Positions 14,090-26,928 of a DNA stretch of 64,000 nt are shown in pieces. The notes beneath the pieces were generated by a model that was not told where the DNA came from, searched no databases, and saw only the letters and a program-made list of their open reading frames with translations. The stretch spans positions 1-64,000 of the forward strand of contig JADWOT020001886.1 in assembly GCA_036345935.2 (NCBI GenBank), written 5' to 3'. This DNA is from Taenia hydatigena. Its lineage: Eukaryota > Platyhelminthes > Cestoda > Cyclophyllidea > Taeniidae. Position 1 is the stretch's first letter, and each line of letters begins with the position of its first letter. The position numbers and the translations under genes are program-made.

Positions 14090-16085
14090 CGATTTAATGT
14101 CGTACTTGCTTCCGCCCATCGTATCATTCATAGTTCACGCCATATGAAAGCGTTCTAACACCTACCAATTGTTTTTTCCACATCACACTGCTAGGTTTCT
14201 AGCCATCAATCGTCTAATATTGCATCTGTGACTCTGCAAAGGTGCACCACTGACCGGATGCGGAAATGAAGTTTGAACCCTAATGACTGGAAGAAAGACA
14301 TTCCATAAGGACAGTACCAAAGACGGAGCCGGTAAGACGAAGGATTTGTGCAGTGCTTTACTGTTGAAATGGGACAATCGCACACCCAGTGATGATAGTT
14401 TTGTCGAAATTTCCCAGAGGAGAAAGGGGGGATAGTGACCCGAGCAACCCAACTTCGCAATAAAGTCCGTTAGCTCTGGTCCATCTGTCTAAAGAATTTT
14501 GAGGCAGAAGACGAGGAGACAATCGGGTGCGCTTCACATCTCTATCCATTGCGGAATAATTGTGTCGACAGAGGTTACCGTTTTACTGCCCATAAGGACT
14601 GTATCGATGCTCTGTCATCTAAGTTAATAAGTTTGTAACAAAATAACCAGTCTGCTTGGGGATAACGATTCAATTCTCACATGTGGTGCATAATGTTCTG
14701 ATACCCTTTTCCAGAATAAATACTGCTTTTTATAATAGGATGCAATTTTGTAGCTGTATATCTATTGTCAACTCATCAATTTTTTTGAATATGAACTGCA
14801 TTTTGTCTGCATACGCTCGTAAAGATAAATCTTAGCGGTTGTATTGGGGCCAAGCTTGATGGCGTGTTTTGTGTGTTTTCAAGAATTCTTGAGATTGGAA
14901 GATATTTGCCCGACAGTGGTCCCTCAAGTTTGGCTGTTTCAATGCCATCGGTCGTGTTTGGTATGTTGTCTTACGATGTGGTGGGCACGCGTGTTTTGAT
15001 TGCGGCATTATTTCGGCTGGATAAGCTTTAGTTCAAGAAGGAAGAAGACTTATTTGAGGCTTCACGTGAGGTTGGTGATGGTCCAAGCCTTAGAGGTGAC
15101 AAGAATGTACTTGTTTGTGGTAACGCATCAAATATGCTCTAAGGAATTGCTGAAAAATGCCGAGTCTGAAGTTGGAGTTCTCCGTTGCTCTCTATTCCTG
15201 TCTAGAAGTTGGTGTGATCTGTGCTGCGTCTCAATGGATTCGTTGTATATCCTTTTCCGAAGTCGATTCACAAATGCAATGTGACGACTACATTTTCCAA
15301 ATTGTTACAAAATCATACCGGTCGAATTTGTCGTGTTGATTGGACGCAGATATGGCTGCAGTGCCCCTACGAAAGGATGGTAGTTGAATATTTTCTTCTC
15401 CACTATAACTTCAGTAGACGCGATCCTAACAAGCCTAGACCAACGTCGTAAAGATTCTAGTGTGACTGCGGCGTCGGCGTGCGGTCCACTCTATCGTCGC
15501 ACAGCGTATCAATCCGCCGCCTTAATTGCCATTGTTTCTTTAAGTCTCAGCTGGTTTTTGCGGATTCGAGGATGTTCCTTGAATGGAGTATTTGGTGACG
15601 CTGGCGATATGTGGATGGAAACATCGAATTTTACCGCGCAGAATGGGGACGACTGAACAAAAGAAGCAGCACATCAGCGTTCGGTGCAAGTGGTGCCGCG
15701 TCGTAACCCTTGCGCTGTGGAGTGCTAGGCGAAAGGGCCATGTAAACGAGTGTGATGGCTGGGGATGCATGGAGGAAGTGACTTGCCGATTGACAGGTAC
15801 GTATAAATGCACGTTTATTTATATTTGTGACGTCTCTGTCTATGCATACCATTTGCTTTTTATGCACTTTGATGAGGTGTGACGCCTTAGTGCGAGGTGT
15901 AGTCCTTTACATCGGTCACAATCGCTGTGTATTTTATGGGAATCAAACGCTGCTTTAGGATAAATTGTCTCCTCTTTACCATTTTCTACTCGTTCCACTT
16001 GTTTGTTGTCATCATTTGTTTGGGTGCCATAACCCAGCAGTGGTATGCTTTAATTGTTGACGGTTCTAACTTTTGTGCTCCAACT
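14090..16085 (+). repeat. Module E, diverged copy 1
   Basis: This is colinear with about 60.68-62.88 kb (same strand) and with the left palindrome arm at about 55.5-57.9 kb (opposite strand). The match is visible as scattered conserved blocks, for example around TCTGTGACTCTGCAA at the start and CACTTGTTTGTTGTCATCA versus CACTTGTTTGCTGCCATCA near the end. Divergence with many indels indicates an old duplication. Neither copy has a conserved open frame across its length. At 16085 the copy stops at the start of a different short repeat. Confidence 0.75.
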
Positions 16086-16190
16086 CCAAACCCTAACTTT
16101 ATTTCGAGACAAAAGAAAACCTTCCCCAAGATTAAGTAATAAGTGTATTTTCTAGATGAGAGGCGTAACATATACGAACAATGTAAAATG
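16085..16190 (+). repeat. Short dispersed repeat R, copy 1
   Basis: About 105 bp is shared with 22876-22980 in the same orientation. The best block contains AAGTAATAAGTGTATTTT versus AAGTAATAGGTGTATTTT, followed by AGATG(A/C)GAGGC and ACGAACAATG. Its start coincides with the end of module E copy 1. No terminal repeats or tail could be defined, so the class is unknown. Confidence 0.6.
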
Positions 16191-19100
16191 AGGTAAAGGA
16201 AAGGAGAAAGGCGATAAGCCAACTCGAAAGAAATACAATGCGTCGAAAAACTGCTCTTAACTGCACCAGTTTCTGCGTGGGAAGGCAAATGTAAATGAAA
16301 AAGAAAGAGAATCGTGTCGAAAGGCGGCATCAGAGGAAGTAAGTGTGAGGGCATCTCTCGCCACTACTTCACTTGCAACTCCTCTTTGTAATGCGACCGG
16401 CTAATGTCGTGTTGACGGAACCGCCAATCACCATGATTGCATATTGACCCTGACCCTGGAACAATCCAACGAATTATTCACATTCTATCCCTTAATTCAC
16501 TGCAACAGCCGCACTTTTCACAATAGAGGGTGTGCTGATCTAGATTGTCACTACCACACGCCTCCTTGATCCCCTTCTGTGTGAAGACATGGTTTTCACA
16601 GGTGAAGCGCTGCGGTCGACTATGAAAGGGCTTTAAAACCGGTGAGAAATTCCACGAGGCAGCCCGATTTCGCATCTCTTTCAATGAAGTCAATGAGATG
16701 ATAGCTGCGGAATTTGATCAAAAGGCGAAGCATCGACAAATCTCTCAACTTACCACGCAGCACACGTCGACAAATTGATTCAACACTTCACTTCATGCAT
16801 CTTTTACATTATTTTAAGCCATTTGACGGAGAAATAGTGTGCATTCTATGACATTACATATGCCAGACCTTGAGGGGAGAGAAATCGGAGATTTATGCAA
16901 TTTAAAGGTAGAAGTGATGGCGAGTCCACAAACCTGTCTAAATGGACAATAAAAATGGGAGGAGCTCGATGGATATTGGTGATCCTGGTGGCTGAGCGCG
17001 GCTTTTTGCAGGCACTGTGCGTGTGGGCCTTTACATCACGATGCCCTTCCTCTTTCTTGTATCGTACTGCAATCTTCTTCAGTAGTAAGCGTGGTCAGTA
17101 GCGTTTAGCTTTCAAATGATGTTATGGCTGGGAGGATTAGGCGGGTGCTCCTCCTTCGCTACGTCTGCATCACCTTCCGTGAAGTTGAGCAAAGCTAGTG
17201 GAGATTAATGAGCATTTCTGTGGTGATCAAATCGCAAGGATTAGCAGACCATTGTACGAAAACAAAAGCCGCTGATAAATCAACTCATCCATATCGCTAT
17301 TCACTCACTGCCTTCCATCGCCTCAGATTCACTTGATGCAGAGTGGACGAATTCGTCAATGACAGTGTCACTGGAAACGTTGGCTATTTGTGCGCCTTTC
17401 TTAGACTTCGGAGGGCATACAATGCACAAAAGGGTTAAATATTGGAATGAAAACAGGATTTAGCCCCATTGTCATCGTCACACAGATGGCAATGCAAATA
17501 CGCCATGAGTAGTCCTGTGGCAATGGGAGACTGCAGAATAGCATTGACGTAGCAATTGCTGTCATAGTCCTTGAATCCCAAATTAAGCTCGAGGGCTTTT
17601 GTTTTCTTGCAGTGGTCTATGGATCATCATTAAGACGCCCAGGAATACCTTCAAGCTTTGCTCAGGTATTGCAGAGGGGGACCGCTCAACTAAGTCTCTA
17701 CACTACAAAATTATGCAATAATTATTTGATGTTTAGGCAGTGACAAAGTGTAATTTCGATAACAAATTACTTAATTACTTACTCATGAGGTATACGGCCC
17801 AAACAATCTGCCTCTGTTTTGTCCTTATAGTTCAATGTGGTGTGTGCTGCACAGCATCCATCCAAGTCGCATGACCATTGATCCAATCTCTCCTAGGGTC
17901 TATCAGTATTTAGAGAGGCAAAAAGGAGCGATCTTCACTACTGTATGCAGTGTGACGATGTTGACGACTTCATCTGGGTATTCCGAATAGTAGCTGCTTG
18001 CTCCTTTTCCAGATTCCGTGTAAACACATGTGATCTGGGATGCCTCATTTTCCCTACTGATTAGTGTTGGCGAGAGTGGCAGCTAGTGAGATGCTTTGTG
18101 GTGCTTGTGGATTGTGTACTAGTGACCACCTACTCTTGCCATGGATAAATGTCATGAGTTCACTCCTCCACTACAATTCCTCTGAAGGTTGTATGGGTGC
18201 AATTTTACCCACAAAAATCTGAACGACGGGAAGGCACCGTGGGAAAACAATCAAAACTCGTGGCAGTGATGCGTGTTCACAAGCACTTGTTGCGTGCATT
18301 GCCAAAAGGAATGCAGCCAATTATCTACGGCAAATGCTTAGGTCAAACTAAGTTCAGTTGGATTGCATGGAAGCAGATGGCTGTCGTGTTGCCTTAAAGA
18401 TGTCATCAAACACAACAGTGACTCTGTTAGGTCATCGTCTTTATGACCTACATTCGGCTCATTTTGGTTACCACGTGATTTGCCTTATTGAAGAACAGAG
18501 GAATGGGCTCAATAGCTACCCCCTAGTTTTAATGGGATGAAATTTTGTACAGGTCTCACAGAATTCTAATGATTTTCAAAACTGTTTCGAACACTCAAAA
18601 GTGGGTGCTGCAAGGGAAAGAGTATGAGCTCTTGAGATCTGCGATAAACGAGCGATCAACGGTACCATCAAGCCAATTCATAATGGCGAGACTTTCACTA
18701 GGGGTTGTTTTTGCTGAAGTCGAATACATGTGCACATATGGCTGTAGCAGTTCAGGACTCAGGAGGGATGGATACATTTGGTAAGGGATTGGATTAAAAC
18801 TACTGACATGGTTAAGGGATCAGCCCACCTGACGATGCATATATGGCGTGTTGTAGTCACTTCTACCAATGAGATATGGCAAAACCTGTGCTGATGAAAT
18901 CCTACTACCAAACTCTACTGCCACTTAGTAGGTAGTAGTTCAAAGTTGTGCACCAAATGCTGATCTCAGCGCTACTCCTCCACATTCGCAAAATTTGATG
19001 CAAAACAGACTCAATCAACCTAACCCTTCTCTATTGCTATTAAGATGAAGGCATAACGTTATTAAGAAAGCAAATGTCCCCTTCGCCTGAAGCGTATGCT

Positions 19101-22100
19101 GAAATGAACTTCTATTGCTGTAACTTTGCTCCTGCATCCTTAGAGTGATCGATTTAAGCCGGTCCCAGAGTCCTTCAATTGCATCTTTGCGTGAACTCGG
19201 TTAGTAAGGAAAATGAAAGCGAAACAACAATTCGTCACAAAAGTTCAGGCATCTACAAAATCCGGAAGAAATATTTTAGGATTTGATCCATACATCTCGG
19301 TGTCAATTAACAAATAATACAGTGGTCAAGGCACCGCAATGGAAGCTCTTATTTGACAGAACTTCGTTGTCTCTGCACATGCGTCGACGTCGTTGTTCAC
19401 TTTAACGGCATTGGCATCAGAAAAAGCAAATGACATGGGTTCGAACTTGAGAATTTTAAGCGTTTTTCTACGTGAGTGGATCGAAAGGCAATGATGCGAA
19501 AGGGAACCTGCCTTCCGTGTGTGAGTGTCCAAAAAGGCATTGTGGTCAGCTAATGAGCCTTGCACAAATGCATCGCTAGTGAATTGAAGGCAAATGAGGC
19601 CAAATAAACACTTCATCTTCAGTCCTATCAAGACCTTTTTAGAGTCGTTAGTCGTAACATCCACAGAACGTTCAGCAGGATTTCCACGGTTCAAATGACA
19701 ACCCCATTTTACCACATTGCTAAAAAGTCTGCTCGATTACTTTCTGGTGCTACTTCATCAATGGATGTCAAGCCAGAGCTGGCAAATGTATTGACAACTG
19801 AGATGAGTTCATTATGATTGCAGAATGTGATTGCAGTGCCAAGTAACCAACTTACCTCAGTTCCATTCGAAGACAATTAGGAACGGCCGCACACAAAAAG
19901 TGGTCTTAATTTGCCCATCTTCTTTTGACTTAGGTGCAACATTAATGAGTGGGCGATATGCTCCTACTGCATTTTCCATCTGCAAAACAAACTTTCTTTC
20001 TGGCTCATGAGAAAGCGACAGCGATTTTGAGAAGAAAGAGGAAAACGAGTGGATTGTATTAGCAAAAGCATTTAACAAGGGCGATGACGATGAAATTTTG
20101 GACTTTAATTTTAACTAGACCGTATCATTCGAATGGGTCATTGTCCAATGTGAACAATGGTATCACCCAACAGCAGTGGATTTTAACTGCCGTCACAAAT
20201 GCTTTTCAAATTCTTTGTGATCCGATCCTTCCCGACACTTTTCCTCATTCAATATTTCATTCATCGAATCGGGCTTAAATCCTTCACACTTTCTTTGATA
20301 ACTTACAAATTCTTCTGTGTTTGGTCACATTTTGTGTTTCGTAGAATTCCGCAGAAGGACAAGAGTTTGAGCAAACTATGATATCGAACAGAGGTGCCCT
20401 CAATCCCGCAAATAATTTCTGCTAAAACTTTTATGTCTAACTGCATGTCTAATTTATAAGCTTAGCGCAATTTTTAGTTTCACAATTTTGTGTGAGTTTT
20501 GATTTAATTCTCATCTTCCAAAGGCATTCAGATCCGGACTCCCGTTTCAGCCACCTCATTGGCTCCTGAGAAGTCGACATCTGCTCTGGGTCTGCAGATC
20601 ACCACTCCAAAGTCGTAGACGGAGAAGCACTATGAATAGGCGTAGGTAAACAAACGTAGTCACCGTTACCCCATCAACCGTTTGAAGCAGTTGGCGATCA
20701 GCCAACATGCCTCAGATAGTATCTGGAGTACCCCAAAGTTGTTCTGCGGTCGACAGTGGCAGCAAGTTGCTAGAGACGGAAACATTTTATAATTAAAGAG
20801 AAATGTACGGGGAGTGGTTGACACCTGTGGATATAGCAGCTCCTGACTTAACTTTGATGAGGTGTCAATTGGGAGTAGGTTCGGTGTTGGTAAGTTTGGC
20901 ATCGTAGTGGTAATTCGAGATTGCTCTGAGCTTCCACCTTGCTTTGGATATAATGACGCCAATGCAGGATGTCTGCTGTCGTACAGGCTTTGAAGGACAA
21001 GTCAGTTTTGGAATGCGTGTAAGAAATACAGGTGTTGCCCTAAGATATCTGATTTTTTTAAAGTAGTCTTATCAATGTTTAGCCGCTTTGGTGGCGAAGT
21101 ATTCAGTTGGGTTTGCTTGCCTTCGCTATTGTTCTGTGGCGAATGCATAAGAGGGAAGTGGACCTTTAAATTACTAGAGAGTTAATCAGAACAGAGACCG
21201 TCTCTTCCACCTTTTGTGAGGTAAAAGGTGTTGCCTGCTGTTGCATGTTTGATGGCAAAGTCGATAAGGACGCCGGTTTATCCCTCCCTTGGATACAACT
21301 GTACATTCCGTATTTGGTGTACCTGTAAAATTAAAACGACTGGAATTAGAACACGTGCATCTGCACATAACTAGATGTTATCACCTCATTTACCTGGGTC
21401 AAAGGCAATTGTGTTTTGTTTGACGCCAACTCTGCTGGCGTCGGGACGACTTTACAATGGTCGAAAGCAGCAATGTCACCGACGAGAAGCACTGTACAAG
21501 AATTTCATAATGCCAGCTTTGACCGATTAACGAACAAGAAAAAGAAGTGAGCGTGAAGGAGTGATGTAGAGCTTCTTCTGCAGTAAGCGCTTCAGTTATG
21601 CCATTGCGACTGCTGGTAAGGGCAGCTGCAAAGGGCAGCAAGTGTGTCCAGCTTCAACTCATGAAGACCGATGGACTGAAAATGGTAATAAAAGTGCAAA
21701 AGCTTAAGGTACAAAGGTATGCAAACAAGGCAGTACATTAAGGTTGCTATGGCAATTTGGTAGAAAATACGGTTTGCTTGTAGCGCTGCCGGATGTTGGA
21801 GTTGCTCAGGATCGAGGGAGTCCAAAAGGTCTTTCACTGTAAAGTTGGAAACGATGAATTTGTAACCGCACAATCCTGCGCTGTTTTATGACTAAATTAC
21901 TTGCTGCATTTGCAAGCCATAAAAATTATTAAAATCTAATTTTACGGGTCACACCAATAACATCCAGGAGTCTTTAATAGTGTCGACATTTTTTTGAGGA
22001 GAGAAGAAGCGCTGCGTATTTTTTTATGTTCCAGTCTGAGGGCCTCTGTATTCTAATGCTTAATTTGCTTCTAATTTGGATCTCCTACTTTTGTCTCACC

Positions 22101-22875
22101 TTCTGACTGTTAACTGCATTTGTTTCCTGTTCTCCTGACGGAAGTCTTCTTGAACCTGAGAATAGTAGAGGCTGATGGATGGGTCATATGCAACTTTACC
22201 TATCATTTTATAAGCTGCAGTTGTAAATTAATCAAGTTATCGCTCGAACTTGTTAAACGTAGATTTTCAAGGTAGAAAAACCTGATCAGATCGACATTTT
22301 ACAATGGTAGAGACAAGTAAGGCCCTCTATAAAATCCCTGCTGTTAAAGCGTCGAAATTTTCATTGAATGTTGAAGCTAGGCAAAAGGTTGTAAAATCAG
22401 TTTTTGGTATTGCCTGAACTTTACGGAAACACATTCAAGACAAAACATGGAGGTGGAGTTTCTTGACAAGTGTGGTACGTAACCTTGTATTTATACCTTC
22501 ACGAATGCCTTTTAGAAAGTCGAATTTATCATCAATTCGTGAACGGAATTGATGCAGATTTACATTGTGATTTATAGCTTTTTCACAAACCTTGGCATCT
22601 TTTGGCTAAACATGGTTTTTCAGGTCCATTTTGACCCGTGAAGGTGCTGTGGAACTGCGACTTCCAACTGTAGCACCACAATATCCCTTTCCTGGATGTG
22701 ATATTTCCTCTGGAATGAGTGACGGAGTGTCACAACGTAGTCTACTCAACAAGTACCTCGAGTCCAACCTTAATTTGAGGACTTCTGGTTCCAATTCGAG
22801 GGGGTGGAAGCCAGTACTCACATCAGCTTTTTAGGTGGTAACCCTGACACCCTGCCACTGGACGCTAAAGCCAAC
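16191..22875. other. Unassigned non-coding sequence
   Basis: The longest ORFs are 129 codons or fewer and have no recognisable domain. No RNA gene, LTR signature or long internal repeat was recognised on either strand. A short ORF pair at about 22.6-22.8 kb looks like part of an unclassified repeat, without firm support. Confidence 0.5.
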
Positions 22876-22980
22876 CCCAAGCACCAACTTGGTTTCAAGG
22901 AAAAGAGAGGTATTACACCAAGACTAAGTAATAGGTGTATTTTTCCAGATGCGAGGCATGACACAGACGAACAATGATAA
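22876..22980 (+). repeat. Short dispersed repeat R, copy 2
   Basis: This is the second copy of the element at 16085-16190, in the same orientation, diverged by substitutions and small indels. Flanking sequence is unrelated at the two sites, as expected of a dispersed element. Confidence 0.6.
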
Positions 22981-25689
22981 ATTAGTGCCTGAAACGACAC
23001 TGCTAAATCAAAATCTCACAAAGCTCCAAGCATAGGCAAATAAAGAAGCGCATAAAGTTGGGGAGAACAGAACGTTTGAATCGTTGATTATTCTAATTAT
23101 AATGAGAGAGCTTTAAAAGTTAAAAGAAAGGAATACCCCCAAAATAGGCTTTCCTCAATATCAAGCTCCTTGATTATGAGTAGTGTAACTAGGAATATTG
23201 GCTTATATCAGTCAATAGATCTGCATTTGAGCCGGTTAGATATCAAGGTCGCTGTGGGCTTCTCTGTGGGCTCTATTGCGAACTAGACATTACCTTTCTT
23301 TGTTATCCGAAACAGTCCTTTGAAGTGAGTGCATTTTCTGCACCACACGCACTAATTAACTTGCTTAGAAACCAAAGAAACATCGACAATTTAACTCACT
23401 TTCGCAGCGTACTGTCCAAAGGAAACCATTCAACCTATAGCCTTCTAATTCGCCTCTTCTATTAGTCTAATTTGGTCCTGATTGTGGAAGCATGATTAAA
23501 GTGCAGTTAACACACATCTACGTGGAGAAAGTAGCCATGGTCAGTTCGTGCTCTTCTTACTTTTCACTGCTAACAAGTGTGAATTTAATTTGTGCTATGC
23601 TTAATGCACCTGCATCAGTTGAATGTCCGTAGAAAATATGTTTGACATTTATACCCTTTGCGCATAGCACTTAAGTTCAATGACAGAATATTTTTTAGGA
23701 AAACAATCAAAATCGCCACGAAAGCTCACAATTTTGGACAGAGCTTGCGGCATTTGTGACAGCGTGAAGTTGTTGTTCTTCCATCAACAAATAGTTCATT
23801 TACACTTAAATACAGTGAAATACAAAAGGCTGTTTACCATTCCCGCAACCTCGATAATGCTTTGCATTTACCCGAGGTGTGCTTTACTCAAGCGACCCAC
23901 TTTTGTTGACGACTTTGCTAGAACTCACCAACATTCACAAATGTTTCGAGTGGAAAAAATTAAATCATGTGTCTAATGTTTCTTGCCCGGGCAAAGCGCT
24001 AAAAAGCAGTACGCAAGCCTGCTTTAACATAGTTTCCATCCGCCGATTTGAGAAAAAATACCAAAACTTGATGTGACAATCATTTAGTGGACACAAAGTG
24101 TTAATGATTCATTTATAAAGCAAAACCTGCACACAGGATGCAATTCTTTTATAAGCAAGTGATTCGGTTTTGAGGTGGGATGGTCCGTTAAAAATCAGTG
24201 AGGTTCGAAATGGCTCCCAAATGCGTACATTCCCTCAGCGGAAGGTGTCGGTTGCAATTCAGCTTATCCCACACTTATCGGTCTGATGAACCTGGTCTTA
24301 AATTATTCATATGTACATCGTTACTTTCAGCTTCCATGTGTTGCAAAGCCACGTTCTCGCAACACCCATAACGCCTTCATCCGTTCAAGTGTTCGCCTCC
24401 CATACTGTTACGATCACCTCAAGACAATCGTTAGCCCCTCTCAAATGCATTCATTCATCCACCAAATACTCGGCCTTGTATATACAAAGTGTGACTATCT
24501 TCGCTACCTTGTTTGACCACATCTTGGCAGATGCATCTTAGTAGTTGCCTAAAGTTGAGAAATGAGATTTGGTCAAAGAATGACGAGCAACCAGGTTAAA
24601 CAACTCGACTCAGCTAAACTTTCCCATTCTTATCTTCATGACTGCCAAAATCACTGCTCTACAGAGTAACGAAGGGCCTGTGGTGGTGCTCAGATAATTT
24701 TAAGTGTGGCAAACAAAGCTCATTTGTAAAATCAAGAAATCATTCACAAAGACTTAGGCCATGGAAGTTCGTATTTGGACTTTCTGAACTAATGATTCCA
24801 TTATTACATTGTCCAAATTCACTAACTGGGCAATGTGAGAATCTGGGATCTACATCAGTTGATGTGTAAGTTTAAGGAAATCATTTTATCCAATTATGCA
24901 AGAAACTGAGCTCTGTTAAGTTTCAACGTTGTTTGGTTAATTGCTTTTGCTATTAGAATACATAGTTAGCAAAAGGAAAGGCATTCAACAACTCTCCAAA
25001 AACAGGGCGTCGGTCTCCCTCTAACTGGTCGAAACTGGTTGAAGTGTGCTATCGCATGTGTGATATCATCGTTCATAAAACAGTAAAGGCCTTGGCTATG
25101 CAAAAAAATATACATTCCGTCTGATACGCATCCAAGCCGTCGATATTTTGACGCTTTGATTCGCAAAATGCATAACAAAATGCTATCTCTCGCCAGTCCA
25201 GTACTACGCAATAAGTACACGCTCACTTTGAAAAATCCAAATTTATGCAATGCAGACATTTCCTCTCAAAAGACTTCGATTAAGATAAAGGAGATGTCGA
25301 ATGAAATTATCTCAATTCAATTGAAAACAGCAGCGATGAGGCTGCTTCTGAAGCCAGTCCAAAAGCCAGATCCGTAGCATATAGTTTCTTCATTATCAGT
25401 ATGGTGCGCAATGCTTGCTGTAAATTCATTTTAACGTCGTCGACGAAGCGCGCTGACCGGCTTGACATTGACATCGGCGCACACACACCTCGATTGTGGT
25501 TACCCTATCCAGCCTTCCTGGAAGGGGATGCCTCAGACGCGTCATTCACGACTTTGTCTCCGGATTGGCCTCCTCGAATTGGTAAGACAGAAACTCGCAG
25601 ACGTTTGATTTCGACACAATAACCAACTGTTCGCTCCAATGTTGGAAAGTGTTCAGGCAACTGTCCGTAAGCATCATCTAAGACCAATC
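22981..25689. other. Unassigned non-coding sequence
   Basis: Only short ORFs (98 codons or fewer) are present and none is recognisable. I saw no RNA gene, LTR or repeat shared with the rest of the window. Homology with the 43-49 kb region begins at about 25.69 kb. Confidence 0.5.
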
Positions 25690-26644
25690 AGGAAGGACAT
25701 TTGGCTTCAAATGCAAAGCATAATTGCTCTTCTTTTGCAATAATATCAGCAAAGTAGCATCGAAGAAATTCACTTTTACAATCAACTCGATGACTCGGGA
25801 TATCAATTTTAGTCCTGTTTCTGCAAATTATGGGATAAAAGGAGGAACTGTTTCCGAAGGGCTTCAGGTAAAGTAGCGACCATCAAAAACCTAACTAAGT
25901 AGTGACCCAAGGACTTTAAAACGCGTTGATCAGATAACTGCCAAGTACAAATTAGGTGTCCACCCCATGCCACAGAACCGCTGGACCCTGCTGCTGCCTT
26001 AAGTCAAAGATTAACCACAATTTTAAGCGTGTGCGCTTGGTCAATCTTCGAACTTCAGTAGAGTTCTGGCTGGTTAACTGATAAGGCCTTGGTTTCCTCA
26101 AGGCAAAGACTACGGTGTCGTGGTGTCAGACGTTCGCATCAACACGAATTGACAATATTTTTAAGTGGGTCTAGGCTTTGGAGAAGTACGATTAGCCTAC
26201 AAGTGCTGAGATCTGAAACACGCTTTGTCCGAAAACGCTGCGATAACTTCTGCCTGCTGCATTTAGTAAATTGGCAACAAAGGTTGCAAAAACTCGACAA
26301 AAAGAACAAAGGATTAAAATCAACTGCTAAAATGATGTGACAGGGGAGCGCAACATGTAAGCGCTGTCAAAACATGTGAAGAAAACAAAGGACATGGAAA
26401 GGTGTGAAGGGCACTAAGAACGTCAAATGGGAATGAATATTGCGAGGAGCCAAATATTATGGAAAAATCAGTACAACCTATAAGAATAAGGAAAGTGATG
26501 AAAATGAGCCGAAAATAGTTACTTCGCACTGCTTGGGTGGTAGAATTGGTAGAGTAGTAGGATAAAGAACTAAAAAGTGTGCAGTTGCAATGGTGTCCAT
26601 TCTTGGCAAGATGTATAAATTTACTGTTTAAAACTTGCGAGCTC

Positions 26645-26717
26645 ATCTGCGTGGCCTAACGGCTAGGACGTCCACCTTCTAAATAGGGGATTGTGGGTTC
26701 AAGTCTCACCGTAGGTG
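26645..26717 (+). pseudogene. tRNA-Arg-like sequence (anticodon loop CTTCTAA), probably decayed
   Basis: The 73-nt stretch can be laid out as a tRNA. A seven-pair acceptor stem (ATCTGCG with CGTAGGT, two wobbles) and a T arm (GTGGG-TTCAAGT-CTCAC) are good. The D stem has one mismatch and the anticodon stem is poor, with two mispairs. The GTGGCCTAA box and the GATTGTGGGTTC segment resemble animal tRNA-Arg(CCU). The partner copy at 46.65-46.72 kb still shows a CCT anticodon, so the TCT here is probably a C-to-T change. It converges on the tRNA-Met gene 137 bp away. Confidence 0.65.
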
Positions 26718-26846
26718 TCCCGTTTACCCACACCAACGTGCGCTCTTTTGCGGTAGTGCCAACAGGTGTCTAAGAATGTCCACATGCGTGATCGCAGCTG
26801 TCCCTTCACAGCTTGTTATCAGGTGCCAAAGGAAAATCCTCAGAGG

Positions 26847-26850
26847 AAAA
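26847..26850 (-). terminator. Pol III T-run terminator of tRNA-Met
   Basis: On the - strand a TTTT run lies 4 nt beyond the 3' end of the tRNA-Met gene, in the expected place for RNA polymerase III termination. This favours a gene that can still be transcribed. Confidence 0.6.
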
Positions 26851-26854
26851 GCAC

Positions 26855-26928
26855 TGCCCAGAGCGAGACTCGAACTCGCGACCTTCAGATTATGAGACTG
26901 ACGCGCTAACCAACTGCGCTACCCGGGC
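26855..26928 (-). tRNA. tRNA-Met(CAU), elongator type
   Basis: Read on the - strand, this 74-nt gene folds into a full cloverleaf. The acceptor GCCCGGG pairs with TCTGGGC (two G-U pairs), the D stem is GCGC/GCGC, the anticodon arm is TCAGT-CTCATAA-TCTGA with anticodon CAT, and the T arm is GCGAG-TTCGAGT-CTCGC. The D and anticodon arms match the usual animal elongator tRNA-Met sequence, and the discriminator base is A. A TTTT terminator follows at once. The copy in the opposite arm (46440-46513) is badly decayed. It could be a single-copy gene carried in a duplicated segment or the head of a tRNA-derived repeat; the intact stems favour a real gene. Confidence 0.88.
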
